Assembly (NCBI RefSeq): GCF_900163645.1
Contig: NZ_FUKM01000005.1
Location: forward strand, 1-64,000
Origin: Halomonas citrativorans
Lineage (GTDB): Bacteria > Pseudomonadota > Gammaproteobacteria > Pseudomonadales > Halomonadaceae
Direction of reading: 5' to 3'
DNA: 64,000 nucleotides
Shown here: positions 1 to 8,600 of the stretch, piece after piece
Numbering within the stretch: the stretch's first letter is position 1
Layout: each line of letters starts with the position of its first letter
Notes under the pieces: generated by a model
Told to the model about the DNA's origin: nothing
Database searches by the model: none
The model's input: the letters and a program-made list of their open reading frames with translations, nothing else
Made by a program: the position numbers and the translations under genes

Positions 1-165
1 AACTCAGGCCTTATCCGCTTAGTGTTTTACTGTCCAAGTTTTTGGGGTCAGTTCATTGTGCGGGGTTTTTGTCGTTTAACGCCCCGGGCAATGCCCACGC
101 GTACCCGGCTTTAAAGCGTGGTACCATCAGCGCCTTTATTAGGCAGCTTTTAGGTCATCATTACC

Positions 166-903
166 GTGCTTTCCAATATTCGCATTGTGCTCGTGCAAAC
201 CTTTCACCCTGGCAACATAGGCGCTGCCGCTCGCGCCATGAAAACCATGGGACTAACCAACCTGGTATTGGTTAATCCGCGAAGCTTCCCGGATGAAGAG
301 GCCACCCGATTGGCAGCGGGCGCGACGGATGTGCTGGAAAACGCCCGTGTGGTTACTAGCCTTGAAGCAGCGGTGCAGGATTGCGTGCAAGTGATTGGTG
401 CAAGCGCCAGATTACGCAGCCTGCCACTTCCCCACTTTGATGAGCCGGATGAAATGGCCGAACAGGTTATTTTAAACGCGGCCAATGCCCCCGTCGCACT
501 CGTTTTTGGCCGTGAGCGTTCGGGCTTAACCAATGACGAGATTCGCTGCTGCACGCATCAAGTCAGCATACCGGCCAACCCTGAATACGGTATTTTAAAC
601 CTTTCTCAAGCCGTACAGATCCTCGCCTACGAAACCCACCGCGCTTGGCGAAAACGCGCCGGTAACGACTTTACTTACCAGCGCCCTCTTGACGCTACCC
701 CACCCAGCCGCGAGCAGTTTGTGTATTTCCAGGACCACTTGGGCCGTTTGATGCAGCAAAGTGGTTTTCTTACCCAGCCGCATGCGCGCACCGAAGAGCA
801 GCTTCAGGCGCTCTTTGCACGTGCCCAGCCAAGCCGAAAAGAGCTTTCTCTGTTGCGCGGGTTATTAAGCGCCTTTGAAGCTCACTTCCCGAAACAGCCA
901 TAA
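166..903 (+). CDS. trmJ: tRNA (cytidine/uridine-32-2'-O)-methyltransferase TrmJ
   Basis: SPOUT-family methyltransferase that 2'-O-methylates position 32 in the anticodon loop of certain tRNAs, using S-adenosylmethionine in the cytoplasm. The 245-residue product has the expected motifs in order: HPGNIGAAARAMKTMGL (about 14-30), FGRERSGLTN (114-123) and the knot/SAM-binding segment SIPANPEYGILNLSQAV (134-150). Length fits the family (about 240-250). The start is GTG; no earlier in-frame ATG gives the canonical N-terminus. It converges on the antiporter gene, with a strong hairpin between them. Assignment of the family is secure; the exact tRNA set modified is taken from the E. coli protein. Confidence 0.93.
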   Translation: MLSNIRIVLVQTFHPGNIGAAARAMKTMGLTNLVLVNPRSFPDEEATRLAAGATDVLENARVVTSLEAAVQDCVQVIGASARLRSLPLPHFDEPDEMAEQVILNAANAPVALVFGRERSGLTNDEIRCCTHQVSIPANPEYGILNLSQAVQILAYETHRAWRKRAGNDFTYQRPLDATPPSREQFVYFQDHLGRLMQQSGFLTQPHARTEEQLQALFARAQPSRKELSLLRGLLSAFEAHFPKQP

Positions 904-928
904 ATGAGGCAGCCATAAGCGCTAAAAC

Positions 929-959
929 CAACAAGGGCAGCCATTGGCTGCCCTTGTTG
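929..959. terminator. Hairpin between convergent trmJ and antiporter gene
   Basis: Perfect 14-bp stem with a 3-base loop: ACAAGGGCAGCC and GGCTGCCCTTGT plus two flanking pairs. A short A run on the left side (924-927) becomes a U run for minus-strand transcription, so it could terminate the antiporter transcript as well as trmJ. Confidence 0.7.
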
Positions 960-1010
960 TGACTGCTATTACCGTTTTGAGTGCTTAATGGTTGCTGTCA
1001 TATAACACTA

Positions 1011-2357
1011 TTAAAGCGTCATGGCCGCCAGCCAGCCAAAGGCGATTAATGGCAGGTTGTAATGCAGAAATGTCGGTACAACGCTATCCCAGATGTGGTC
1101 GTGTTGACCGTCCACGTTTAGGCCTGAGGTTGGCCCTAACGTCGAGTCAGATGCTGGTGAACCTGCATCGCCCAATGCCGCCGCCGTACCCACCAGTGCC
1201 ACCGTTGCCATGGGGGAAAAGCCAAACTGCATCGCCAAGGGTACAAAGATCGCAGCAATAATCGGAATCGTCGAGAATGATGATCCAATGCCCAGGGTAA
1301 TAAAAAGGCCTACCAGCAACATCACTAACGCTGCGACACCTCGGTTATCACCAAATATATCAAAAGCCCCCGTCACTAACGTATCGATATCGCCAGTGGA
1401 TTTCATCACTTCGGCAAAACCTGACGCAGAGATCATGATAAAACCGATCAGCGCCATCATCCGCATGCCACTGGTGAACAGGTCGTCAGCTTCACGCCAC
1501 TTAAAAATGCCGCCCAAGGAGAGCAAACCAATCCCGACCAGGCCACCCAAAATCATCGACCCGCTATAAAGCTGCAGGCCTAGCGCCGCCACAATAGCAA
1601 CGCCAGACATTACCAACCCAAAGAGGTGAGGCTCTGCCGGTGTAGAATCCTGCTGATAAGGAGCCGCCGCCAACTCTTTATCCGCATATTCGCGATTACC
1701 GCGGTAGCTAAAGAACAGCGCCACTAATAAGCCAATGGCCATACCCCCAACAGGAATGGCCATCGCCATCGGCACCATGCCACGCGTAATCTCCAAGCCA
1801 AATGGCGTACCGGCGCTGTTTAAGTTAGCCAACAAAATATCGTTCAAGAAAATTGCGCCGAACCCAACGGGCAATAACATGTAAGGCGCGGTTAGGCCGA
1901 ACGTTAATGCACAGGCAACAGCTCGACGATCCAACTTCAGACGATTCATAAGGGTAAGCAGTGGAGGAATCAGCACCGGAATAAACGCGATATGCACCGG
2001 AATCACGTTTTGCGATGCAATAGCCACTAACAATATGGCGGTGAGCAGCAGCGTTTTCACACGAGCCTGACGCGCGGCCGTCGCCTCCTTGCCCAGCATG
2101 GTAATCAATCGGTTCGCCAGCATATCGGGCAAGCCAGAACGAGAGATGGCAACCGCAAACGCACCGAGCGTTGCATAGGCTAGCGCTACTTGCGCTCCTC
2201 CGCCAACGCCGCTGTTGAAGGCCTCTAGTGTTTGGTCAAGCGTAAGCCCGCCCACCAGGCCACCCACCAGCGCACCTACAACCAATGCAAAAACAACTGA
2301 GACACGCACAAGAGACAGCACTACCATGACAAGCACGGCAAGAATAACTGCATTCAT
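1011..2357 (-). CDS. Na+/H+ antiporter-family transporter (YuiF-like)
   Basis: Integral inner-membrane transporter of the NhaC/YuiF-like superfamily, about 11-12 hydrophobic segments over 448 residues. Glycine-rich, helix-breaking stretches such as [14 protein letters not shown] and [20 protein letters not shown] near the C-terminus are typical of this ion-transporter group. The start is placed at the ATG at 2357 (protein begins [10 protein letters not shown]), because GGAA lies about 7 bases upstream and the extra 28 residues of the longest frame are not membrane-like. The substrate cannot be read from sequence: family members are annotated as Na+/H+ antiporters, and some as amino-acid permeases. 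It stands alone and is convergent with trmJ. Confidence 0.8.
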   Translation of the reverse strand: MNAVILAVLVMVVLSLVRVSVVFALVVGALVGGLVGGLTLDQTLEAFNSGVGGGAQVALAYATLGAFAVAISRSGLPDMLANRLITMLGKEATAARQARVKTLLLTAILLVAIASQNVIPVHIAFIPVLIPPLLTLMNRLKLDRRAVACALTFGLTAPYMLLPVGFGAIFLNDILLANLNSAGTPFGLEITRGMVPMAMAIPVGGMAIGLLVALFFSYRGNREYADKELAAAPYQQDSTPAEPHLFGLVMSGVAIVAALGLQLYSGSMILGGLVGIGLLSLGGIFKWREADDLFTSGMRMMALIGFIMISASGFAEVMKSTGDIDTLVTGAFDIFGDNRGVAALVMLLVGLFITLGIGSSFSTIPIIAAIFVPLAMQFGFSPMATVALVGTAAALGDAGSPASDSTLGPTSGLNVDGQHDHIWDSVVPTFLHYNLPLIAFGWLAAMTL

Positions 2358-2650
2358 GAAGATTTCCAGACCGATGACAAGGTGATTAGGACGTGTACGA
2401 AAAACAAGCGAATGCCGGATGGCACACTCAAGAGCCACCATTTCGTACGCAGCCTAATATCGAAGGGTGCAAATTTTAGCAGATAGCGCGCTTACAAAAA
2501 GCATCCATCAGTTATTTCTCTGCTGTTGCTAATGTTTTGGCAAATAAAAGCATCTCTGTACGTTTGCTAGCCCCGCCAATGGCATCACTGGCCGTACTGC
2601 TTTTTGGCCAACTCATGGCGGACTCGGGTGCTCTGTTCGTAAACGAGCCG

Positions 2651-3586
2651 TTATCCCATCTTCCAATGACGCCACTGGCGCGGCACGATCCCCTGCTTGG
2701 GCGAAAAGAGCAGCGCCAAAATAAAGAAAGCGAAAGCCACCAACACGATTGAGCCACCCGATGCCACGTTAAATACTACCGAAAGCCAAAGCCCAATAAC
2801 CGCAGACAATATGCCAATGGATACCGAAATCAACAGCATTATCGTGAAGCGGTCTGTCAGTAGATGTGCTGTCGCACCTGGCGTGATTAACATGGCAACG
2901 ACCAGAATAATGCCGACAGTTTCAAGACTTGCAACAATCGTCAGCGTCAGCAAAAGAATGAGGCCATAGTGAATAATCTGCGTATTAAAGCCCAATGCTT
3001 GTGCCTGCTGGGGGTCGAAGGCATAGAGCAACAAGGGCCGATAAGCGAGCCATACCGTTAAAATGGCAATGATGCTGGCAACAAAGGTCAGCATTAATGC
3101 TGAGTGTTTAACGCCCAGTACATTGCCAAACAGAATGTGCATCAGATGGGTACTGGAAGCCAGTTTACTGATAATGACCACACCAAGGGCGAAGGAGGCG
3201 GTAAACATCAGCCCCATCGCAGCATCCGCTTTAATTCGTGTGTTCCTTTCAATCGCCCCGATGCCTACCGAGGTCAGCGCCCCGGTAATAAACGCCCCTA
3301 CAAAGAAGGGCCAGCCAAGCAAATACGCAATGGCTACCCCCGGCAGCACAGCGTGAGAGATCGCATCACCCAGCAGCGACCAGCGCTTTAGCACGACATA
3401 ACAGGAAAGCATCCCACAAATAGCGCCTACCAGCACCGAGGTGAGTAGCGCTCTTTGCATAAATGCATACTGAAAGGCGTCGGAAACGCTGTCAGGTAGC
3501 AGGTTAACTACCACCATTAACGCTGCGATTAAGCCATTTACCAGTGCATCGCTAAACGCTTCAATCATTAATATGCTATCAACCAC
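2651..3586 (-). CDS. Manganese/zinc-type ABC transporter permease
   Basis: Membrane subunit of a metal-chelate ABC importer (ABC-3 family; MntB/SitC/ZnuB type), with about eight membrane helices. The segment LLGDAISHAVLPGVAIAYLLG, cut here to its core SHAVLPGVAIAYL, is the conserved ABC-3 signature. Length (311 residues) is slightly above the usual 280 because of an N-terminal extension. The start used is GTG at 3586; an internal ATG at 3568 is also possible, and neither has a clear ribosome site. Third gene of a minus-strand operon: binding protein, ATPase, permease, with gaps of 6 and 5 bases. The divergent mntR points to manganese as substrate. Confidence 0.88.
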   Translation of the reverse strand: MVDSILMIEAFSDALVNGLIAALMVVVNLLPDSVSDAFQYAFMQRALLTSVLVGAICGMLSCYVVLKRWSLLGDAISHAVLPGVAIAYLLGWPFFVGAFITGALTSVGIGAIERNTRIKADAAMGLMFTASFALGVVIISKLASSTHLMHILFGNVLGVKHSALMLTFVASIIAILTVWLAYRPLLLYAFDPQQAQALGFNTQIIHYGLILLLTLTIVASLETVGIILVVAMLITPGATAHLLTDRFTIMLLISVSIGILSAVIGLWLSVVFNVASGGSIVLVAFAFFILALLFSPKQGIVPRQWRHWKMG

Positions 3587-3591
3587 GTAAC

Positions 3592-4419
3592 TTACCCCTG
3601 CCCAGAACTATTGGAAGCCACTGGCATTATTTGGCGATCATTGACCGTTTGCTCAATTGAACTCACTGCAAGTTCGGCCAGTTTTGCTTCGCTTAGCATC
3701 TCTTCAGGCGTACCGGTACCCCGCACAAAGCGATTAATCAGCACGACGTGGTCCACATAGCGGCGAGCACCGGGCATATCATGTGTGACCATAATCACGG
3801 TTTTACCCGCTTCACGCTCGCGACGAAGTACCGACAAGATAAGCTTCTCGCTGGGCGGGTCAACGCCAGCCAGTGGCTCATCTAACAACAAAATGCTGGC
3901 CTGCTGCGCTAGTGCGCGTGCTAGCAACACACGTTTTTTTTGACCACCGGAAAGCGCGCCAATAGGTCGGTCAGCCAAGTCGAGCATATTGACTGCCACC
4001 AAGGCCTCGTGGACCGCTTCGCTATGCCGAGCGTGATGCCAGCGAGCTGGCAATAGCCGGCGCCATAACGCATCGCTGCGCATGTGTCCGTAGCGCCCGC
4101 CCATGACGGTGTCCCATACCGAGACAGGAAAATCCCACTCAATCGCCTCGCGCTGAGCCATATACGCGATACGCCCCGCCCGACGATGCTTTGCTATGGG
4201 CTCGTCAAAGGCTTTTACACTGCCTTGCAGCGGCTTCATGCTGCCGGTCAACACATGAAAAAGTGTCGATTTTCCGGCACCGTTAGGTCCGACAATGGCC
4301 GTCCATTTCCCAGCGGGAAATGTGAGGTGTATATCTTCCAGCACGGTTTGGCGCTGATAAGCAACGTACAGCCCAGTTACTTCAATGGCTGCCATCGTGC
4401 TCGGTAAACTGGTTGTCAT
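3592..4419 (-). CDS. Manganese ABC transporter ATP-binding subunit
   Basis: Cytoplasmic ATPase that powers the metal importer. All ABC motifs are visible: Walker A GPNGAGKST (44-52), signature LSGGQKKR (156-163), Walker B ILLLDEP with the DE pair at 180-181, and the switch histidine in MVTHD. The 275-residue length fits MntB/SitB/ZnuC-type subunits. It follows the binding-protein gene by 6 bases and precedes the permease by 5, so the three are almost certainly translated from one transcript. Manganese rather than zinc is inferred from the MntR-type regulator next door. Confidence 0.92.
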   Translation of the reverse strand: MTTSLPSTMAAIEVTGLYVAYQRQTVLEDIHLTFPAGKWTAIVGPNGAGKSTLFHVLTGSMKPLQGSVKAFDEPIAKHRRAGRIAYMAQREAIEWDFPVSVWDTVMGGRYGHMRSDALWRRLLPARWHHARHSEAVHEALVAVNMLDLADRPIGALSGGQKKRVLLARALAQQASILLLDEPLAGVDPPSEKLILSVLRREREAGKTVIMVTHDMPGARRYVDHVVLINRFVRGTGTPEEMLSEAKLAELAVSSIEQTVNDRQIMPVASNSSGQG

Positions 4420-4425
4420 GATGTA

Positions 4426-5343
4426 CTACTCAACGGCTAAATACTGGCGCAGCAAATCGGCGTTATGCCTCAACATGGCAAAATAGTCTCCCGCCTCGCC
4501 CTCTGGCTCGCTTAACGAATCCACGTATAAAGGGCCTGCTATGGGAATCCCCGTATCTCTGGAAAGGCTACTAACGTAACGATCCGACGTTGTGCTTTCC
4601 CAAAAAAGCGCCGCAGGCTGGCGTGCGTTAATCAAGTCGATGATGCGCATTAACTGCTGCGGCGAACCTTCCGTTTCGGCGTTATTTCCCCAGATACCGT
4701 CATGTTCAAAGCCATAAGCATCGGAGAAATACAAAAATGCTGCTTCGCTTGAGAGCAAAACACGACGCTCTTTCGGAATATCGCTTAGCGTCTGTTGAAG
4801 CTCCAAGTGAAGGTCTTGAAGTTCTGCCACGACGTTATCGGCACGCGCCTGAATATCCTCTGCCTGCTCTGGCAGAAGGTCTTCCAACGCATTAGCTATC
4901 ACGTGAACATAAGCCATTGCCGCACGCGGGTCTGTCCACATATGTGGGTCGACATCGCCCTGCATATCGCCAATCACAATATGCTGAGTGGGGTACTCTG
5001 AGGCTTCGGCAACGGCGACTAGCGGCACGTTGTCTTGGGTCGTCGCTTCCACCTGGCGCATCCACTGCTCTAGTTGATAGCCGTTATAAAACACAATATC
5101 GGCTTCTTCCAGGGCGGCAAAATTATTGGGCGTTAACTCCCACTCGTGCACCTCTGCATTAACAGGGCTCAGCACTGATACGTTGGCGTCGTCTCCTGCC
5201 ACACGCGCCACTAAATCGCCCAATATCGTAAACGTCGCCACAACATTAATGGGCGGCGATAGCGCCTGAGCGGTGGCCGTCGTAACGCTACCCGCCGTCG
5301 CAAGCACAAAACTTATCGTCAACCATGCCTTTCGTTGACTCAT
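4426..5343 (-). CDS. Manganese ABC transporter periplasmic binding protein
   Basis: Cluster A-I metal-binding lipoprotein/periplasmic protein (MntA/SitA/PsaA/ZnuA family), 305 residues. An N-terminal signal peptide is visible (hydrophobic LTISFVLATAGSVTTATA ending at AQA, about residue 26). The four expected metal ligands line up with H66 (AEVHEWEL), H134 (DPHMW), E200 (LSSEAAF) and D275 (LYVDSLSE). It lacks the long His-rich loop typical of ZnuA zinc binders, which supports Mn/Fe. First gene of the operon; it faces mntR across a 160-base intergenic region with inverted repeats. No lipobox cysteine is seen, so it is probably a soluble periplasmic protein. Confidence 0.9.
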   Translation of the reverse strand: MSQRKAWLTISFVLATAGSVTTATAQALSPPINVVATFTILGDLVARVAGDDANVSVLSPVNAEVHEWELTPNNFAALEEADIVFYNGYQLEQWMRQVEATTQDNVPLVAVAEASEYPTQHIVIGDMQGDVDPHMWTDPRAAMAYVHVIANALEDLLPEQAEDIQARADNVVAELQDLHLELQQTLSDIPKERRVLLSSEAAFLYFSDAYGFEHDGIWGNNAETEGSPQQLMRIIDLINARQPAALFWESTTSDRYVSSLSRDTGIPIAGPLYVDSLSEPEGEAGDYFAMLRHNADLLRQYLAVE

Positions 5344-5364
5344 GGACGCACCCCGTCATGTTGC

Positions 5365-5437
5365 AAATAGGATTGCTATAAAGACAACTTTAGCTCAACA
5401 AAAAAGCATTGTGCAAATAGTTTAGCCTTGGCTAACA
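5365..5437. promoter_or_regulatory. Candidate MntR operators between mnt operon and mntR
   Basis: Two inverted repeats lie in the divergent intergenic region: ATAG-GATTG-CTAT (5367-5379) and TTAGCC-TT-GGCTAA (5422-5435). Both resemble the ATAGC...GCTAT core of the known E. coli MntR box. Their position between the transporter operon and mntR fits manganese-dependent repression, but this is a match by eye only. Confidence 0.5.
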
Positions 5438-5503
5438 ATCATTCTACAATATGCGCTACCATGATCCATTAGAGTTTTCCATTCACCTCGATATAGTCTG
5501 CCA

Positions 5504-5995
5504 ATGAGTGATAACGATAAGGCGCTTCCCCCTACCGCCAAAAGCTTGAAAAAAAGTTACTGCAATGACGCATTGCCGCCCATTGAAGAGCACACACGGC
5601 AATATGAAACCGTGCGTAACGCGCATGAAACCGAGCTAATCGAAGATTATGTTGAGCTGATTGGCGACCTGATTAGCCATCGGGGAGAAGCGCGCGCCGC
5701 CGACATCGCTAGCCGCATGGGGGTGAGTCAAGCAACCGTATCCAAGATGATCCGCCGCTTAAATGAGCTGGGGCTAGTGACCAGCAAGCCTTACCGCTCC
5801 CTGTTTCTAACGGCGGAAGGCCAAAAAATGGCAGAAACATCCCGGGCACGGCACGATATAGTGCTACATTTTTTACGCGCCTTGGGCGTTAATGATCATA
5901 CGGCGCGCATTGATGCTGAAGGCATGGAGCACCATGTCAGCAATGAAACCCTGGCGATTATGCAGCGTTTTATTGACGAACAAACAAAGCGTTAA
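5504..5995 (+). CDS. mntR: Manganese-responsive regulator MntR (DtxR family)
   Basis: Manganese-sensing DNA-binding repressor. The 163-residue protein has a DtxR-type winged helix (AADIASRMGVSQATVSKMIRRL, about residues 65-86, shown by its core GVSQATVSKMIRR) followed by the dimerisation/metal-binding domain with H/E ligands in EGMEHHVSNET near residue 144. It lacks the C-terminal SH3-like domain of DtxR, as expected for MntR. The N-terminal acidic extension (about 35 residues) matches the E. coli type. It is divergent from the manganese ABC operon, so it probably represses it when Mn(II) is plentiful. Confidence 0.9.
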   Translation: MSDNDKALPPTAKSLKKSYCNDALPPIEEHTRQYETVRNAHETELIEDYVELIGDLISHRGEARAADIASRMGVSQATVSKMIRRLNELGLVTSKPYRSLFLTAEGQKMAETSRARHDIVLHFLRALGVNDHTARIDAEGMEHHVSNETLAIMQRFIDEQTKR

Positions 5996-6034
5996 TTACG
6001 CCCGATAGCCAGCCTGGTGCAATAACACCCCTCG

Positions 6035-6466
6035 CTACTCACTGCCCTTAGAGCTACTGTTTAAGAAGCACGGTGAGGAAGCTGGCTCTTGGTCGGCTCG
6101 GTCTTCTAGATCCAGCGCGCCCAGCACCGCTTCACGCAGAATTGGCAAATGTGAATGGTCCAGCTGGCGTGAGGCGGTTAATAACGTCAGTTTACCTTGC
6201 CTGGCATAACGCATCAGCGGTAGTAATGCGTCATCAGATTCCTTTAATTCCAAACGGTAGCGCGCCTGAAAAGAGGCCTCACTAATCTTGTCTTGATGGT
6301 AGTCACGCCTCAAAGATGAAGAAGGCGCAGCATCTCGGTACCAGTCCGTTAGCGCCAGCGAAGCGCGCTCTTTTCCACGCGGCCATAAACGGTCAACCAA
6401 GACGCGTGCTCCATCGTCTTCTTCAAACGCTGAATAGACGCGCTTAAGCACTATTTCGTAGTTCAT
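6035..6466 (-). CDS. DUF488 (YeaO-like) protein
   Basis: Small cytoplasmic protein of the DUF488 family, 143 residues, of unknown biochemical function. The family hallmark VLVDRLWPRGKER (about residues 22-34) and the following LTDWYRDAAPSSSLRRDY segment are present; family members usually have about 115-125 residues, so the C-terminal 25 residues (EPASSPCFLNSSSKGSE region) are an extension. Start ATG at 6466 has a strong AGGGAGGT ribosome site. It stands alone between mntR and nsrR, with no operon partners. Confidence 0.85.
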   Translation of the reverse strand: MNYEIVLKRVYSAFEEDDGARVLVDRLWPRGKERASLALTDWYRDAAPSSSLRRDYHQDKISEASFQARYRLELKESDDALLPLMRYARQGKLTLLTASRQLDHSHLPILREAVLGALDLEDRADQEPASSPCFLNSSSKGSE

Positions 6467-6659
6467 ATGACCTCCCTGATCAGATTTTTCACCAACACCC
6501 CATCCACCCCACCCATGCTATACAGGCTGCCAGGCAATTACCCTGCCCCATGTTAACGACATTAACGATGAGCAAAAATGATTAATAGCGCTCCCTTTCT
6601 ATAATAAACGCCTTCCTTCTATTAACGAGGCCCGTAGCTGAATATTCCCCATCCTTTTG

Positions 6660-6682
6660 AAACACCGTACAATGCGGTGTTT
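6660..6682. other. Inverted repeat just upstream of nsrR
   Basis: AAACACCG and CGGTGTTT (8 bp each) separated by 7 bases end 20 bases before the nsrR start. The position would suit an operator or a hairpin in the 5' leader; no known motif was recognised. Confidence 0.35.
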
Positions 6683-6701
6683 AGCCCTCACTTGGCAAAC
6701 T

Positions 6702-7148
6702 ATGCACTTAACCCGCTTCACGGATTACTCTATTCGCGTTTTGATTTACCTGGCAGCCAAGGGAGAAGAGCGCGCAACAATCACGGAAATTGCCGAGACA
6801 TTCTCGATCTCGCGCAATCACTTGATGAAAATTGTCCAGGAACTACATCAAAAAGAGTACCTCAAAGCCATCCGCGGCAAGCATGGCGGGCTTTGGCTAA
6901 ACCGGGCACCCGAACACATCCGATTAGGGGCGTTGGTGAGAGATACCGAGCAGGAAATGGCGCTCGTCGAGTGCTTTCGAGACGATAACGCCTGCATCAT
7001 TACACCCGCATGCCGCTTAAAGCCTATCCTTAACGATGCATTAGACGCCTTTTTGGGCGTTCTGGATCAATATACGCTGGCCGATTTGCTGCAAGGCCAG
7101 CACACCAGCCTGGCGTCGCTAATGAAAATCCCTGCCACCAACATGTAA
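6702..7148 (+). CDS. nsrR: Nitric-oxide-sensing Rrf2 repressor NsrR
   Basis: Rrf2-family repressor that senses NO through an iron-sulfur cluster. The 148-residue product begins MHLTRFTDYSIRVLIYLA, the usual NsrR N-terminus, which fixes the start at 6702 although no clear ribosome site precedes it. The winged helix with SISRNHLMKIVQEL is followed by the cluster-binding cysteines in VECFRDDNAC and ITPACRLK (three Cys, about residues 89-103). A Crp/Fnr-type gene lies downstream, about 150 bases away. No flavohaemoglobin or NO reductase gene is in the window, so its targets lie elsewhere. Confidence 0.88.
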   Translation: MHLTRFTDYSIRVLIYLAAKGEERATITEIAETFSISRNHLMKIVQELHQKEYLKAIRGKHGGLWLNRAPEHIRLGALVRDTEQEMALVECFRDDNACIITPACRLKPILNDALDAFLGVLDQYTLADLLQGQHTSLASLMKIPATNM

Positions 7149-7159
7149 TTTTTTACATG
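7142..7159. terminator. Inverted repeat at the end of nsrR
   Basis: CATGTAA-TTTT-TTACATG overlaps the nsrR stop codon. It may act as a weak terminator or as an operator for the downstream Crp/Fnr gene; the short stem and lack of G/C make a terminator only moderately likely. Confidence 0.35.
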
Positions 7160-7299
7160 CCCCCAGTCAGTAGAGCTTGACCATGTAGCCTAGCCATTTC
7201 CCCTAGCGTGGAGCATGCTGAGGCCAGAGCTACATCACCAAACAAGCGCAGGTAATGTTGCATACAGCTTCATTATTTCTACAAACCTCGGAGCCAAAC

Positions 7300-8043
7300 A
7301 TGGCCACCGCGCCCTTCTCGCCCAATCAAATCATGATCCGCAAACTAGAAAATATTTTCGTGCTTACTGGTGAAGAGAAGCAGGCGCTGATGGAACTACC
7401 GATTCACACAAAAGAAATTAAGAGCAATCAGGACATCGTTAAAGTGGGAGACCAGCCAAACCAGTGCTGCTTGATGATTGAGGGCTTTACGTGCGTCAAT
7501 AAAGTATCCATTGAAGGCAAACGCCAAATCATGGCCCTCCATGTTCCTGGCGACATACCCGACCTGCAAAGCCTTCACTTGAGGGTAATAGATATTAACA
7601 TTGCCTCTATCAGCCCCTGCAAGCTCGGCTTCATTCAGCATAAAGATCTGCATCAACTCTGCGAGCGCTATCCCAGGCTTGTCGCTGCTTTCTGGCGCGA
7701 GACACTTGTGTATGCCTCTATTTTCCGTGAATGGCTGTTAAATATTGGACAACGCGAGGCCTACTCCCGCATCGCGCATATTATTTGTGAATTAATGGTG
7801 CGCTTAAAGACAGTGGGCCTGACTGAGGGGAACACGTTCTATATGCCCACGACCCAAGCAGAAATAGCAGATGCGACAGGGATGACGCCCGTCCACGTAA
7901 ACCGCGTTTTTCAGGCACTACGCGCAGATGGCTTGATCATCACCGAAAAAAGCCGGATGACCATACCTGACTGGGACAAGCTGCAGCAAGCTGGCGAGTT
8001 CGATCCACTCTACCTTCACCTTAAAAACGATGGGAACGCATAG
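7300..8043 (+). CDS. Crp/Fnr-family transcriptional regulator
   Basis: Cytoplasmic transcription factor with an N-terminal cyclic-nucleotide-binding-like beta-barrel (about residues 15-125; core VKVGDQPNQCCLMIEG) and a C-terminal Crp-type helix-turn-helix whose recognition segment is TGMTPVHVNRVFQALR (about 192-207). Length is 247 residues from the ATG at 7300, chosen because CTCGGAG lies 7 bases upstream; an ATG at 7255 has no such site. The N-terminus lacks the Fnr [4Fe-4S] cysteine array, so the effector is unknown. Being just downstream of nsrR, it may belong to the same nitrosative or redox stress response, but this is inference. Confidence 0.85.
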   Translation: MATAPFSPNQIMIRKLENIFVLTGEEKQALMELPIHTKEIKSNQDIVKVGDQPNQCCLMIEGFTCVNKVSIEGKRQIMALHVPGDIPDLQSLHLRVIDINIASISPCKLGFIQHKDLHQLCERYPRLVAAFWRETLVYASIFREWLLNIGQREAYSRIAHIICELMVRLKTVGLTEGNTFYMPTTQAEIADATGMTPVHVNRVFQALRADGLIITEKSRMTIPDWDKLQQAGEFDPLYLHLKNDGNA

Positions 8044-8287
8044 CGGCAACGGCTTAGAAAAGACCGATCAAAGGCAAAGCAAAAACAAGTTGAAAGGAAA
8101 GTGCTAGGAATGTCGTTCTCAACAAAACTTGACATAAGCGCAACGCGAAAACAGACACTTATAGCCTGATTCTCAAGCAACCTGGCATAAATTCTCAACT
8201 TGATCTTGGCATAAATTCAAACGAGCGTATGCTGCCGTTTCTAAATTACGTAGTTTCATTGGCCGGGTTATTAGGGATATAGCGCTA
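8044..8287. other. Non-coding stretch with a short direct repeat
   Basis: No convincing gene. It holds a direct repeat GGCATAAATTC (about 8184-8194 and 8208-8218), just upstream of a broken LysR gene, where a LysR-type binding region would be expected. Start of the accessory zone. Confidence 0.4.
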
Positions 8288-8423
8288 ATGAACCAAATAC
8301 TCGCAATGCGCACCTTTATCCGCGTGAGCGGAAGGTACAGCGTATTACCAGGAGGCACAGAGACTAATCGCGGATATAGATGCAGTAGACAACGCGATGC
8401 GGCCTAACGGGAAGAAGACATAA
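8288..8423 (+). pseudogene. LysR-family regulator remnant with internal deletion
   Basis: Two pieces of a LysR regulator are joined with a frame change. The first reads MNQILAMRTFIRV (from ATG 8288), the classic LysR N-terminus. The second, from 8331 to a stop at 8423, reads EGTAYYQEAQRL then ADIDAVDNAM, which matches the region after the LysR helix-turn-helix. The DNA-binding helix between them is deleted and the effector domain is missing. It is dead as a gene. It probably once regulated a pirin or YcaC-like operon, whose debris lies next to it. Confidence 0.6.
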
Positions 8424-8441
8424 GACCTGACATCAATGTTC

Positions 8442-8549
8442 ATGAGTATGGATAATCCTCATGGCTCTTTTGTGATAAACAATAAGCCGGAAATAATTGA
8501 GGCGATTGACGACTTCAAAAGCGGACGGCTTGGTTCAATATCTGGCTAA
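8442..8549 (+). pseudogene. Pirin C-terminal fragment
   Basis: A 35-codon open stretch reads NPHGSFVINNKPEIIEAIDD and then FKSGRLG before a stop. This matches the conserved last segment of many pirins (GPFVMNT...EI..AI.D...G..G). The rest of the gene is gone. It is distinct from the intact pirin gene on the other strand 50 bases on, whose C-terminus is of another subtype. Confidence 0.55.
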
Positions 8550-8600
8550 TAGTTATTTGAAGTAAGCTGACTGCCTGTGGCAGCCAGCTTCTTTGGGGCC

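Noticed and set aside
1-165. Gene start upstream of trmJ (77-codon frame at 42-275)
   Set aside because: It overlaps trmJ out of frame and has no recognisable sequence.
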